Notes: generated by a model from the sequence alone, not told the origin. Shown: positions 36,277-44,442, numbered from the stretch's first letter. The stretch: 64,000 nt of DNA from Sporosarcina sp. FSL K6-1522 (GCF_038622445.1 NZ_CP152019.1:434001-498000), one strand, 5' to 3'. A program made the numbers and translations.

Positions 36277-37863
36277 CTACTTTTTTATCAGGGTACGTGC
36301 AGTGAGGATCCTGAGCAAGTCTAGCATACGCTCCACTTCCTTCTCTTTTACTTCATTCATACAAGCAATTTGTAACCAATTACGTTCGCGTAAATAAGCA
36401 CTTTCATAATGCAGATTAAAACCATTCAAAAACAAATTATCCCCGAGTTGCATCGCAGACATACCTGCTGGCATCCCAATGGTCATAATCGCTGGTGACG
36501 AAGAAGCCAGATCTGCAACGATTGTCAGGCCAGCATCTTCTACTGCCGTCCATACTTTCTCCGCACGTTTGCCAATCTGTATAAATACATCTTCAGCAGA
36601 TGCATATCGCCTCAATGCTACGTCAAGTGCAGCAACCAAGTTAGACGACTGTGTATAAGGAACCCCTTGCTCCTCTACATACGCCCCTAAATCGATATAC
36701 CGTGGCAAATCATCACTCTTCGGAACGTCCTCCTTATGAAAGACGAACGACAAACCCGTATAACTTAATAAACCTTTGCCACTCACTCCCGAAGCAAAAT
36801 CGACAGCAGTCAAATCGACGGGCACCGTCCCAATCGCACTTATGCAGTCAACTGCCAACGTTAGCCCATATTCTGAACAGAGCTGTGTCACTATCTCAAG
36901 ATCATTTAGCACGCCCGTCGACGTCTCGCATTGCACAATCCATAGCCAGCAATAATCATTAGTCGTTAATAAATGACGGATGTCCTGCTCAGAAAAAGTT
37001 TCGCCCCATGCGATTTCCAGCGTGTCATAGGACAAACCTAAACGCCTAGCATGATCCATCAACCGCACACCGAATTCGCCATTCACAAGGATTAGCCCTT
37101 TGCCGCCACGCCTATGCAATTGCCCGGCTACTACATCATTCGCGAGCGTTCCTGTCCCTTGCAACAATTGGACGTGTCGCGCACCCGTTAATGACAACAA
37201 GCTCGATTTTACACGCGCCAATACACCATCAAATTCAGACGAACGATGGGATAAAGGCTCTGCCAACATCGCTTTTTTCACATCTTCAGCAATCGTTGCA
37301 GGGCCCGGTAAAAAATTCACATGCCGCCTAGAAATTCTGCCAGCCGGTCCAGCATCGAATGTAGTCTTCGTCAAATACATCGGCTGAAATGCTGCTTCGG
37401 CAGTCCCTGTCAAACGAGCAAATGGCAAAAAACCAAGCTGACCGTACAATTTCTGCTCACGTACCGTCCCAGATATTAACGCTGCATCATAACCTACTTT
37501 CAAACAATAACGGACCAACGCTTGCGCCAAACCGAGAAAAGCACGCCCATTGCGATAAGCACGTTCAATCGCCAGTAGCCTAATTTCTACAGGATTGGTA
37601 ATCTCAACAGGCAAATGATGCTCCACGAGGCCTATTTTGGCATCTAGTGAAAAAGGACGTTTACTTCGAACCGCAATCATACCAATAAGACGCTCGTCCT
37701 TTAGACAAATAATATATGTATTTTCATCATGAAATTTATCGATTAATTGATGAGAAGCATTTCGTTCGTGCTGTGGAATTTCCTCCACAAATGTTCGATA
37801 ATTTAATGTGTGAATTTGTTCAAACTCAGATGGTGTTTCGGCAATTTTGTACACGAAGCCCAT
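36277..37863 (-). CDS. Fusion of N-terminal GNAT/acyl-amino-acid-synthase-like domain with class V PLP aminotransferase
   Basis: A 528-residue two-domain protein. Residues 1-165 form a GNAT-type acyltransferase whose outline (NYRTFVEEIPQ, EIRLLAIERAYRNGRAFLGL, KLYGQLGFLPF) resembles FeeM/LuxI-like N-acyl amino acid and autoinducer synthases. Residues 180-528 form a fold-type I class V aminotransferase: PGPAT, CETSTGVLN at 312-320, the PLP-binding Asp339 in AVDCISAIG and the probable Schiff-base Lys363 in SGVSGKGL. The two activities in one chain suggest that an amino compound is made or consumed and acylated. The gene is flanked by a PlsY-like acyltransferase (four bases upstream), YtxJ and an SDR. 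Product unknown. Confidence 0.85.
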   Translation of the reverse strand: MGFVYKIAETPSEFEQIHTLNYRTFVEEIPQHERNASHQLIDKFHDENTYIICLKDERLIGMIAVRSKRPFSLDAKIGLVEHHLPVEITNPVEIRLLAIERAYRNGRAFLGLAQALVRYCLKVGYDAALISGTVREQKLYGQLGFLPFARLTGTAEAAFQPMYLTKTTFDAGPAGRISRRHVNFLPGPATIAEDVKKAMLAEPLSHRSSEFDGVLARVKSSLLSLTGARHVQLLQGTGTLANDVVAGQLHRRGGKGLILVNGEFGVRLMDHARRLGLSYDTLEIAWGETFSEQDIRHLLTTNDYCWLWIVQCETSTGVLNDLEIVTQLCSEYGLTLAVDCISAIGTVPVDLTAVDFASGVSGKGLLSYTGLSFVFHKEDVPKSDDLPRYIDLGAYVEEQGVPYTQSSNLVAALDVALRRYASAEDVFIQIGKRAEKVWTAVEDAGLTIVADLASSSPAIMTIGMPAGMSAMQLGDNLFLNGFNLHYESAYLRERNWLQIACMNEVKEKEVERMLDLLRILTARTLIKK

Positions 37864-37867
37864 TTTC

Positions 37868-38440
37868 TCAACCCCTTTTCGGCATCAGTTTCTCTTTTAG
37901 ATCCTCACGATGGGCAAATAACAGCAGTGCCGACAATAAACCAGCAGTGAGCATCGCAGGAACCTCATAGGAAAACACCAACAGTAGCGCTGGCATCAAG
38001 ACAACGGCACTTAGCCCTGCAAGTGTAAAGCTCCTGAACATTGGGTAGAAAAGAAGGAACACTCCCACAAACATCGCAAAAAGCAAAGGGTTAAATGCTA
38101 GCATTCCGCCAATGAACGTCGAGACACCCATCCCACCACGAAATCGTAAAATAAATGGATAGACATGTCCTAACATGACGGCAAACAGGACAAAAAGTTC
38201 GATGACGGCTCCAAACCCAAGCCATTTTGTAACCATCACCGCTAACGCTCCTTTTAACGCATCGCCGATGAAAGTCGCGACAAATGCCTTCTTCCCCAAA
38301 ACACGTCCCGCATTACGCGCACCTGGATTGCCACTGCCTTCCATCCGAATATTTTTCTTATAAATAAATGTACCAATCACAGAGGCCGTCAATACATTGC
38401 CTAGCATGTACCCGCCTAGTAGTAAAAAAAATAATGTCAT
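37868..38440 (-). CDS. Divergent PlsY-like acyl-phosphate acyltransferase
   Basis: A 190-residue membrane protein with about five hydrophobic segments and three PlsY motifs in altered form: GSGNPGARNAG (PlsY usually GSGNIGATN), YPFILRFRGGMGVST (usually GGKGVAT) and AHREDLKEK (usually HRENIKR). PlsY moves the acyl group of acyl phosphate to glycerol 3-phosphate. Loss of the usual Lys in motif 2 and Asn in motif 3 suggests a changed acceptor or reduced activity. It is the first gene of the operon with the GNAT-aminotransferase fusion, so it looks like a specialised paralogue and not the housekeeping enzyme. AAGGA precedes the ATG. Confidence 0.82.
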   Translation of the reverse strand: MTLFFLLLGGYMLGNVLTASVIGTFIYKKNIRMEGSGNPGARNAGRVLGKKAFVATFIGDALKGALAVMVTKWLGFGAVIELFVLFAVMLGHVYPFILRFRGGMGVSTFIGGMLAFNPLLFAMFVGVFLLFYPMFRSFTLAGLSAVVLMPALLLVFSYEVPAMLTAGLLSALLLFAHREDLKEKLMPKRG

Positions 38441-38621
38441 AATCGATCCTTTTTAGTAAATAATAGTTCTTTCTAGTGTATCACTTTTCCAAATAGTGAT
38501 GAAACACTTTTCATTCATAACGATTGTTTATTTCCCCGGAAATGATATACAATCAAGTACACTGAGACCCAAGCCTCCTGCTAAACAAAGATCAGTCGCA
38601 AGTGAAAGGTGTTGTTTTATT

Positions 38622-39296
38622 ATGCGTGAGCTCTCACTCCGCTTTCTATTGGCTTTTCTTCTATGTATCGGTTTCGGAATTGCATTCGGCTATATCGCCA
38701 CTGCCGTCGGCAACAAGTCCATCGCTCACTTCGATACATCCATCATCCAAATTGTCCAAGGCTGGGAAACACCTTGGTTAACAGCGGTTATGACCGTCTT
38801 TACATGGATTGGCTCCGGTTTTGTCGTTGCACTGATTTCTGTGATTGTAGCCGCAATTCTTTACTTTAAAATGCATTACCGACACCAAGCATTTTTGTTC
38901 CTTGTCGTCATTATTGGAACCCCTTTGTTAAATGGGTTGCTTAAACTATATTTCAAGCGAGAAAGACCTGAAATTCACCGCATTCTGGACGCAAATGGCT
39001 TCAGTTTTCCAAGTGGACATACAATGATGGCCTTTAGTCTTTATGCGATTATCGCTTATATTGCTTGGCGTAATGTGAAAACAGTTGCTAGTCGTATTTT
39101 ACTCTTGTTATCTGCGACCTTTATGATTTTAATCATCGGCATCAGTCGTATCTACCTTGGCGTTCACTATCCTAGTGACATTGTTGGTGGTATTATGGCA
39201 AGCGCTCTGTGGCTAACATTTGCAACTGCCGTATATGGATATTTTCAACATAAACATGAGAAAAAAATAAGACCGCTCAGCGCCAAACTTTGACGT
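38622..39296 (+). CDS. PAP2-family membrane phosphatase
   Basis: A 224-residue protein with six hydrophobic segments and the three PAP2 motifs: KLYFKRERP, FPSGHTMM and SRIYLGVHYPSDIVGG, so the phosphate-binding Lys/Arg, the catalytic His and its Asp partner are present. The family dephosphorylates undecaprenyl pyrophosphate, phosphatidylglycerol phosphate or similar lipids at the outer membrane face. ATG 38622 has AAAGGTG ten bases upstream; the frame running back to 38496 adds a polar segment without family character. It is divergent from the PlsY-like operon, raising the thought of a shared lipid theme. The final codons overlap the terminator stem. Confidence 0.88.
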
Positions 39297-39307
39297 GACG
39301 CGGTCTT
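39269..39307 (+). terminator. Intrinsic terminator overlapping the 3' end of the PAP2 gene
   Basis: AAGACCGC (39269-39276), inside the last codons of the PAP2 gene, pairs with GCGGTCTT (39300-39307), followed by TTCTT. Further partial pairing inside the long loop is possible. Confidence 0.7.
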
Positions 39308-39344
39308 TTCTTATAAATGAACGAAACGCAAGGAGGTTCCTCTA

Positions 39345-39659
39345 TTGAATCCATTCACGGAACGAGTCATACAAATCATACAAGGCATTCCCATTGGCCA
39401 CGTTATGACATATGGACAAGTCGCCGCTGCCGCAGGAAGCCCTCGTGGTGCGCGGCAAGTCGTACGGATTCTTCATTCTATGAGCGAAAAACACCAGTTG
39501 CCGTGGCATCGCATCATTAACGCCAAAGGTGAGATCTCTTTTACGGGCGGTGACCAACGTGAGCTACTTGAAATGGAGGGTGTTCAATTTAGTCCAACTG
39601 GTAAAGTTGATTTAACGGTCTATCGTTGGTTTCCGCAGGATGTCGAAGAGGACTGCTAA
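39345..39659 (+). CDS. Alkyltransferase-like DNA repair protein (ATL)
   Basis: A 104-residue protein of the O6-alkylguanine-DNA alkyltransferase C-terminal family. YGQVAAAAGSPRGARQV is the DNA-binding helix-turn-helix with the Arg finger. In the active-site motif PCHRV the catalytic Cys is replaced by Trp (PWHRII), so it cannot accept alkyl groups. ATL proteins bind O6-alkylguanine and flag it for nucleotide excision repair. The start is TTG 39345, eight bases after AAGGAGG; there is no suitable ATG. A few codons at the C-terminus are acidic. Confidence 0.92.
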   Translation: MNPFTERVIQIIQGIPIGHVMTYGQVAAAAGSPRGARQVVRILHSMSEKHQLPWHRIINAKGEISFTGGDQRELLEMEGVQFSPTGKVDLTVYRWFPQDVEEDC

Positions 39660-39727
39660 AAACCGTCTGACTTCATCCTGAAACGAGTCCCTTATTTATA
39701 ACGTTTACTATTTTAGTATGAAGGGTA

Positions 39728-39755
39728 TTGTTTTCAGATAGGGAAACCGTATAAT
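39728..39755 (+). promoter_or_regulatory. Sigma-A type promoter of mscL
   Basis: A -35 TTGTTT (39728-39733) and a perfect -10 TATAAT (39750-39755) are separated by 16 bases, 30 bases before the mscL start codon. Confidence 0.65.
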
Positions 39756-39784
39756 AACTATATATAGGACAGGGGTGGGCATTT

Positions 39785-40174
39785 ATGTTAAAGGATTTCA
39801 AAGAATTTGCGTTAAAAGGGAACGTCATGGACCTTGCCGTAGCAGTTGTCATTGGTGCAGCATTCGGGAAAATTGTTTCCTCACTTGTTGATAATATTAT
39901 TATGCCACTGGTCGGAATTCTGTTAGGTGGAATTGATTTTACTGGACTGAAAATTACAGTAATGAAAGCAGAAATTACATATGGTGTCTTCATTCAAAAC
40001 ATTGTCGATTTCACCATCATCGCTTTCGCCATTTTCATAGCCCTCCGTTTGCTCATGAAACTCAAGCCTAAAGAAAAGCCTGTGGAGGAAGTAGAAGCTC
40101 CACCTGAAGTGGATCCAAAAGAAGAACTACTAAAAGAAATCCGCGATTTACTAAAAAATGAGCAAACAAAATAA
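39785..40174 (+). CDS. mscL: Large-conductance mechanosensitive channel MscL
   Basis: A 129-residue membrane protein with the complete MscL pattern. The amphipathic N-terminus [21 protein letters not shown] leads into the pore helix with [24 protein letters not shown] short outside loop follows, then the second membrane helix [19 protein letters not shown] and a charged C-terminal helix bundle ([15 protein letters not shown]). It forms a pentameric emergency valve against hypo-osmotic shock. AGGGGTGG precedes the ATG and a sigma-A promoter lies just upstream. It has its own terminator. Confidence 0.97.
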   Translation: MLKDFKEFALKGNVMDLAVAVVIGAAFGKIVSSLVDNIIMPLVGILLGGIDFTGLKITVMKAEITYGVFIQNIVDFTIIAFAIFIALRLLMKLKPKEKPVEEVEAPPEVDPKEELLKEIRDLLKNEQTK

Positions 40175-40191
40175 TCGAGTAACCTATGAAT

Positions 40192-40220
40192 GAGCCGTAA
40201 ACCGCCTTGGTTTGCGGCTC
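40192..40220 (+). terminator. Intrinsic terminator of mscL
   Basis: GAGCCGTAAACC pairs with GGTTTGCGGCTC (one G-T or mismatch position) around GCCTT and is followed by TTTTT. The arms and loop resemble the terminators at 9924 and 17140. Confidence 0.9.
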
Positions 40221-40285
40221 TTTTTAACTTTCTACAACTTCCGCTATCATTCTGCCACAATTCCCACTACTCTTTCCCACCACCA

Positions 40286-40314
40286 TTGCTTGCCCCTCCC
40301 CGCGGTGGTATAAT
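40286..40314 (+). promoter_or_regulatory. Sigma-A promoter of the 30-codon gene
   Basis: TTGCTT (40286-40291) and a perfect TATAAT (40309-40314) are 17 bases apart, and the -10 is extended by TG (TGGTATAAT). It lies 37 bases before the ATG at 40351. Confidence 0.8.
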
Positions 40315-40350
40315 GGGAAGAGGATTTTATATAAAAGGAGTGATCGTCTC

Positions 40351-40443
40351 ATGTGGTTCCTATATATCATGTTCACATTGTTCGCATTCGTTCTTGTTGG
40401 TAACATCGCTGGTCTTGTACGTACATTCAGCAATCATAAATAA
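40351..40443 (+). CDS. 30-residue single-span membrane peptide, function unknown
   Basis: The frame encodes a 30-residue peptide starting MWFLYIMFTLFAFVLVGNIA and ending in a polar, basic tail (RTFSNHK). About 22 residues form one hydrophobic helix. It has everything a gene needs: an extended sigma-A promoter, AAAAGGAGTG nine bases before the ATG, and a strong terminator right after. I do not recognise the family. Possible roles are a small regulatory membrane protein or a type I toxin-like peptide; no antisense RNA gene could be shown. Confidence 0.75.
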   Translation: MWFLYIMFTLFAFVLVGNIAGLVRTFSNHK

Positions 40444-40451
40444 TAACATCG

Positions 40452-40481
40452 AAAAGCCCTCCAAAATGCTGGAGGGCTTTT
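40452..40481. terminator. Bidirectional intrinsic terminator
   Basis: AAAAGCCCTCC pairs with GGAGGGCTTTT around an eight-base loop, with T runs following on both strands. It ends the 30-codon gene and can also stop the leftward ABC operon. Confidence 0.92.
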
Positions 40482-40539
40482 TTGTGTCTATACTCCTTCG
40501 GGTCACGTCTGTACAGCGCCCTGCACTTTTCCATATTGC

Positions 40540-41481
40540 TTATGCTGTAATATCACGTTTTATAAATGTCATATAGCTAATCACAAGGAATATCAACAGA
40601 TAGACTGCTAAAACAGCAAGCGAAAACGACATGGTAACGCCTTCTACAATCCGGAAATCTGATTCATAAATCGTCAAATCCATATGTGTGAAGATGATAT
40701 ATTTCACGATTTCATACTTCGCCAAAACCATCACGACCGTCGAGCCCATGAAGTAAATGAAGAGCGAAAGCCCAATCGCTAATGAACTCGAACGGAAGAC
40801 GCTACCAATCATAAAGGCAAATGTTGCTGTAACGAATACATTGACGAAAGATAGTAACAACATATACAAGCCTTTCCCCCAAACAGATGCCGCCACAACC
40901 TCTTTACCATTCCAGACAAGCTCTTGTCCGCTGCTCGCTGGGAACAAGATATATGCACAAATGATCGACACCACAAAGCCAACGAGCATCAACATAATTC
41001 CAAACACATTCACCGCTATAAACTTTGCCGTTAATATCTTCCACCTTTTCACTGGACGTGATAGTAACATTTTAATCGTCCCTTGCGAAAATTCGGATGC
41101 TACAATCCCCGCCGCGACGATAACTGTTAGTAAAACAACGAAAGATCCAATCCCAGAAGAATCCATAATCATATTTTCACGGCTAAAACTATCCAATGGT
41201 GCGACTGAATTCGCTAGCCGATACTCAAAAACCTTTTCCTTGTCCTCGAGCCTCTCTCGCTCACTCTTCACCAGTGTCGAGTCACCAAGTTGCTCTTGCG
41301 TATAGGTTAACTCCTCTTGGACGTACGTTTTCCAATTTTGCTCGCCGTTATCATTCATTGTCCCAATCCACTTCGACAAGCCAGACATGCCTGCAACCAT
41401 CACGACAAGTAGGCCTGCCATCACCCAAGTCCCTTTTTTACTCCATAACTTCATCCATTCATTTTGCATGAGCTTCAGCAA
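40540..41481 (-). CDS. ABC-2 type transporter permease
   Basis: A membrane protein of about 313 residues. One N-terminal helix (WVMAGLLVVMVAGMSGLSKW) is followed by a soluble external segment of about 90 residues rich in charged side chains, then five further helices. SEFSQGTIKMLLSRPVKRWKILTAK is the typical coupling-helix region of ABC-2 exporters. The start is uncertain: TTG 41481 has GGAGGTGG four bases before it, and ATG 41469 is the alternative. It overlaps the ATPase gene upstream. It is the last gene of a YtrA-type operon. Confidence 0.85.
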   Translation of the reverse strand: MLKLMQNEWMKLWSKKGTWVMAGLLVVMVAGMSGLSKWIGTMNDNGEQNWKTYVQEELTYTQEQLGDSTLVKSERERLEDKEKVFEYRLANSVAPLDSFSRENMIMDSSGIGSFVVLLTVIVAAGIVASEFSQGTIKMLLSRPVKRWKILTAKFIAVNVFGIMLMLVGFVVSIICAYILFPASSGQELVWNGKEVVAASVWGKGLYMLLLSFVNVFVTATFAFMIGSVFRSSSLAIGLSLFIYFMGSTVVMVLAKYEIVKYIIFTHMDLTIYESDFRIVEGVTMSFSLAVLAVYLLIFLVISYMTFIKRDITA

Positions 41482-42376
41482 TCTGACCACCTCCCGTCAT
41501 TTCCAAAAATTGATCTTCCAACGTTTTACGATATGGTTGGATGGCAAACAATTGTAGCTTTTGCTCCGCCATCTGTCCGACAAGCACTGGAATTTGCGCT
41601 TTTTCTGCATTGATGATCCATCCATCCTTGTATGCTTCAACCGTAAATCCTTCCGCACTTAGTAAACGTTTCGCTGCATCCATCGGCGAAGCCTCTACAT
41701 AATAAAACGACGCCTGCGCCTCCGACATTTCCCGCATATCGATTAACTTTCCATTTTGAATCACCGCAATCCGGTCACACATCAATTCGATTTCCGACAG
41801 CATATGACTTGAGACAAAGACCGAGACGCCTTCCTTCTCGGCAATGCTTCTCAAATACGTGCGAAACTCACGAATCCCAGCCGGATCCAGCCCGTTCGTC
41901 GGTTCATCGAGAATCAAAAACTTTGGTCGATGTAAAAGTGCTTGCGCTAGCCCGAGACGCTGCCGCATTCCAAGTGAATATGTTGAGACTTTCTCATGAA
42001 TCCGTTTTTGCATGCCAACCTGATTGACAACCTCATCAATACGATCCTTTGTCACCCCCTCATGCATACGCGCAAAATGCACAAGGTTTTTATAGCCCGA
42101 CATAAACTTATACATTTCCGGATTTTCAACAATGACCCCGACCTTTGAAAGACCTCCTTCAAAGTCATCTGCAAGTGAAACACCATCAATGACAACATCT
42201 CCGCCAGACGGCTTCATCAAGCCCACCATCATCCGAATCGTCGTCGTTTTCCCCGCCCCATTTGGGCCAAGAAACCCCGTAATTTGCCCCGGATATAGCG
42301 CTAAATTCAAGTTATCAATAATTTTTTTCTTACCAATCGTTTTCGATAAATTCTTTAATTCTACTACTGGTTTCAT
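41459..42376 (-). CDS. ABC transporter ATPase (BcrA-like)
   Basis: A 305-residue ATPase when started at ATG 42376; GGGGGCGG precedes it by ten bases. Walker A GPNGAGKTT, the signature YSLGMRQRLGLAQALLHRP and Walker B FLILDEPTNGLDPAGI are intact. A C-terminal extension of about 90 residues is typical of BcrA-like exporter ATPases. It pairs with the ABC-2 permease downstream. Such pairs export lipids or give resistance to peptide antibiotics; the substrate here is unknown. Confidence 0.9.
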   Translation of the reverse strand: MKPVVELKNLSKTIGKKKIIDNLNLALYPGQITGFLGPNGAGKTTTIRMMVGLMKPSGGDVVIDGVSLADDFEGGLSKVGVIVENPEMYKFMSGYKNLVHFARMHEGVTKDRIDEVVNQVGMQKRIHEKVSTYSLGMRQRLGLAQALLHRPKFLILDEPTNGLDPAGIREFRTYLRSIAEKEGVSVFVSSHMLSEIELMCDRIAVIQNGKLIDMREMSEAQASFYYVEASPMDAAKRLLSAEGFTVEAYKDGWIINAEKAQIPVLVGQMAEQKLQLFAIQPYRKTLEDQFLEMTGGGQIAEAHAK

Positions 42377-42429
42377 GTCCACGTTGCCGCCCCCTTCTAA
42401 GCAATACTGATCCAAAGGTTAAATTATCA

Positions 42430-42525
42430 TCATATTTTCTTATAAAATTTATACATTACAAAGAAGCCTAAACCAGCTAAAATGAATCCTACGATTATAA
42501 TAAATATAATTAGTAGTGTGTCCAT
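42430..42525 (-). CDS. 31-residue single-span membrane peptide within the ABC operon
   Basis: The frame encodes a peptide starting MDTLLIIFIIIVGFILAGLG and ending VMYKFYKKI, a single membrane helix with a basic inside tail. AGGAGG lies ten bases before the ATG, one of the best Shine-Dalgarno sites of the region. It sits between the YtrB-like ATPase gene (49 bases upstream) and the BcrA-like ATPase gene (53 bases downstream) in the same direction. I do not recognise it. A small accessory subunit of the transporter is a reasonable guess. Confidence 0.65.
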   Translation of the reverse strand: MDTLLIIFIIIVGFILAGLGFFVMYKFYKKI

Positions 42526-42574
42526 TGTCGCCGAACCTCCTATTCTGTGTTTACTCTAAAAACATTCCCTCATA

Positions 42575-43273
42575 TTAATGCTCTTTTCTAAATAACGACA
42601 CCATCCATGAGGTCGCATCTTTTCCATAAGTATCACGAATTGTATCCACCGCCTCATGTGCGATCATCCGATTCCCTTTTAATACCACGATTTCATCAAG
42701 CAACGGCTCCACTTCTTTTAATTCATGCGTCGACAGTATAACGGTTTGTCGCTCTGGATCTGTAAATCGAATGAGCCCTTTTGCGATATCATCCCGCACC
42801 ATTGGGTCAAGGCCTGAAAACGGTTCATCCAACAAATAGTAAGCCGCCTCACGCCCAAGCGTCACCGCAATTTTCACGCGTCCCCGATTCCCTTTTGACA
42901 ACGTCTTTATTTTCGAATCAAGTGATACATTCAAAAACTGCGCAATTTCCTTCGCCTTTGTCGAATTGAAATCCGTAAACTGTGATTCATAAAAATCAAA
43001 TAGTTGCTGCACCGTAAAATATGGATAAAACAAATCGGCATCCGGCATATACGCAATATGCGTCGCCACTTTACGCGTTATGAGGCTGCCGCTAAACGTC
43101 GCACGCCCCGAATTCGGTGTCAACAGGCCCGCCATCACTTTCAACAGTGTCGTCTTTCCACTTCCATTTTCCCCGACAAGCCCAATGATTTTCCCCTGTG
43201 GCAACGTTAGCGTAATCTGTTCTAACGCTTTCTTCCTCCCATACTTTTTCGAAATCTGTTTCAGCTCAATCAT
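42575..43273 (-). CDS. ABC transporter ATPase (YtrB-like)
   Basis: A 232-residue ATPase with Walker A GENGSGKTT, a recognisable but altered signature LSKGNRGRVKIAVTL and Walker B YYLLDEPFSGLDP, followed by the H-loop LSTHEL. The LSKGNRGR form is common in YtrB-type ATPases. It overlaps the GntR regulator gene by eight bases. With the permease at 43638 it should form an ABC transporter responding to cell-envelope stress, by analogy with the Bacillus subtilis ytr operon. Confidence 0.9.
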   Translation of the reverse strand: MIELKQISKKYGRKKALEQITLTLPQGKIIGLVGENGSGKTTLLKVMAGLLTPNSGRATFSGSLITRKVATHIAYMPDADLFYPYFTVQQLFDFYESQFTDFNSTKAKEIAQFLNVSLDSKIKTLSKGNRGRVKIAVTLGREAAYYLLDEPFSGLDPMVRDDIAKGLIRFTDPERQTVILSTHELKEVEPLLDEIVVLKGNRMIAHEAVDTIRDTYGKDATSWMVSLFRKEH

Positions 43274-43634
43274 TCACCCCACCCCTCTCCTGTAAGTGCT
43301 GCACAATTTCAGACGTCGTAAAACCAAATGCCTCCACACTTTGAAGGAAGGACGACACCAGCTGCTCCTTCATTTCATCCCGAAGCACCGTAATCTTCTC
43401 TTCATCTTCCGTGACGAAAGACCCCTGTCCCCTCTTCGTTTCCGTGATGCCCATCTGCTCCAACTCCCTATAAACGCGCTGCATCGTATTCGCATTGACT
43501 CCCGCTTCAACTGCATATTCACGAACGGACAACAATTTCTCCCCTGGCTTCAACGTTCCTCGAATGATGTCGCCCGTAATTCGATCGATGAGCTGCTGAT
43601 ATATTGGTTTGTCTGGAAGAAAATCTATGCCCAT
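43266..43634 (-). CDS. GntR-family regulator, YtrA subfamily
   Basis: A 122-residue regulator with an N-terminal GntR winged helix (YQQLIDRITGDIIRGTLKPGEKLLSVREYA) and GVNANTMQRVYRELEQMGITETKRGQGSF, and only a short C-terminal dimerisation segment. This is the size and layout of YtrA. The long inverted repeat over the operon promoter at 44443-44466 resembles YtrA-type operators. It is the second gene of the operon, not the first as in Bacillus subtilis. Confidence 0.9.
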   Translation of the reverse strand: MGIDFLPDKPIYQQLIDRITGDIIRGTLKPGEKLLSVREYAVEAGVNANTMQRVYRELEQMGITETKRGQGSFVTEDEEKITVLRDEMKEQLVSSFLQSVEAFGFTTSEIVQHLQERGGVND

Positions 43635-43637
43635 CGC

Positions 43638-44420
43638 TTATAACCTCACTTTCTTTTCAAACAAGACGGCTCCTCCAATGAAGATTGCCATTGTAAAAAG
43701 TACATTAAACACAATTTCTCCCGTGTAAAAATTCGTACCTATCACCTCAAAATACCCATTCCCAATCTCAAGCTTCGGATTTTTTAATTGGTACAAATCA
43801 ACAGGTCCAACCTTAACCAATTTGTTGTAGACATCTGAAGCCATGATTCGCTCTGTTATGCCCGCCACAAGGAAGAACAAAAAGATTGTAACAGGAATGG
43901 AAAAACCTTTGATATATGGCTCCATCAATCGATACAGCACCCAGAAAAAGAAACCCATACACGTAATTGCAATCGACGCCACAAATATTGCACCGATGAA
44001 CAAACTCCCATGAAACAAGAGGGCATTGAACGCCAGTATAGACGAGCCCCCAAATGCATAATATAGCGCAAGGACAAACGTCGGAATCAGTAACCCTCCT
44101 GCTCCAATCAGCAATGCAAAAAACACCTTCGAGCCAATCAACTTAAAGATAGAAGCATTTGAGTGAAGCCACATATCCGGGCGCTTCATTTCCCTTTCCA
44201 AAATGGTCAATAAAGTCACCGCAGGTGCTAACATACTTGCGCACGCCCACAGAAAACAAATGACAAGTGCAACTTCAAAAACCAGTACATTCATATCAAA
44301 TGCGCGGATCACCACCGCAGGCATAACAGCCATTGTGGTGACTGCAAAGAGTACACTGACAAGCAATAGCCACTTCATCGACACCCATTCTCTTCGTAAC
44401 AACCCATTCCACTGTTGCAT
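43638..44420 (-). CDS. ABC transporter membrane protein of the YtrA-type operon
   Basis: A 260-residue protein when started at ATG 44420, preceded by GGAAGGGG. Six hydrophobic segments are visible, with LEREMKRPDMWLHSNASIFKLIGSK as the cytoplasmic coupling region; the W-L-HS core is characteristic of membrane partners of YtrB-type ATPases. It is the first gene of the operon, directly under the promoter and operator, and ends three bases before the GntR gene. Confidence 0.82.
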   Translation of the reverse strand: MQQWNGLLRREWVSMKWLLLVSVLFAVTTMAVMPAVVIRAFDMNVLVFEVALVICFLWACASMLAPAVTLLTILEREMKRPDMWLHSNASIFKLIGSKVFFALLIGAGGLLIPTFVLALYYAFGGSSILAFNALLFHGSLFIGAIFVASIAITCMGFFFWVLYRLMEPYIKGFSIPVTIFLFFLVAGITERIMASDVYNKLVKVGPVDLYQLKNPKLEIGNGYFEVIGTNFYTGEIVFNVLFTMAIFIGGAVLFEKKVRL

Positions 44421-44442
44421 AAGTACATCCCCTTCCCTCACC

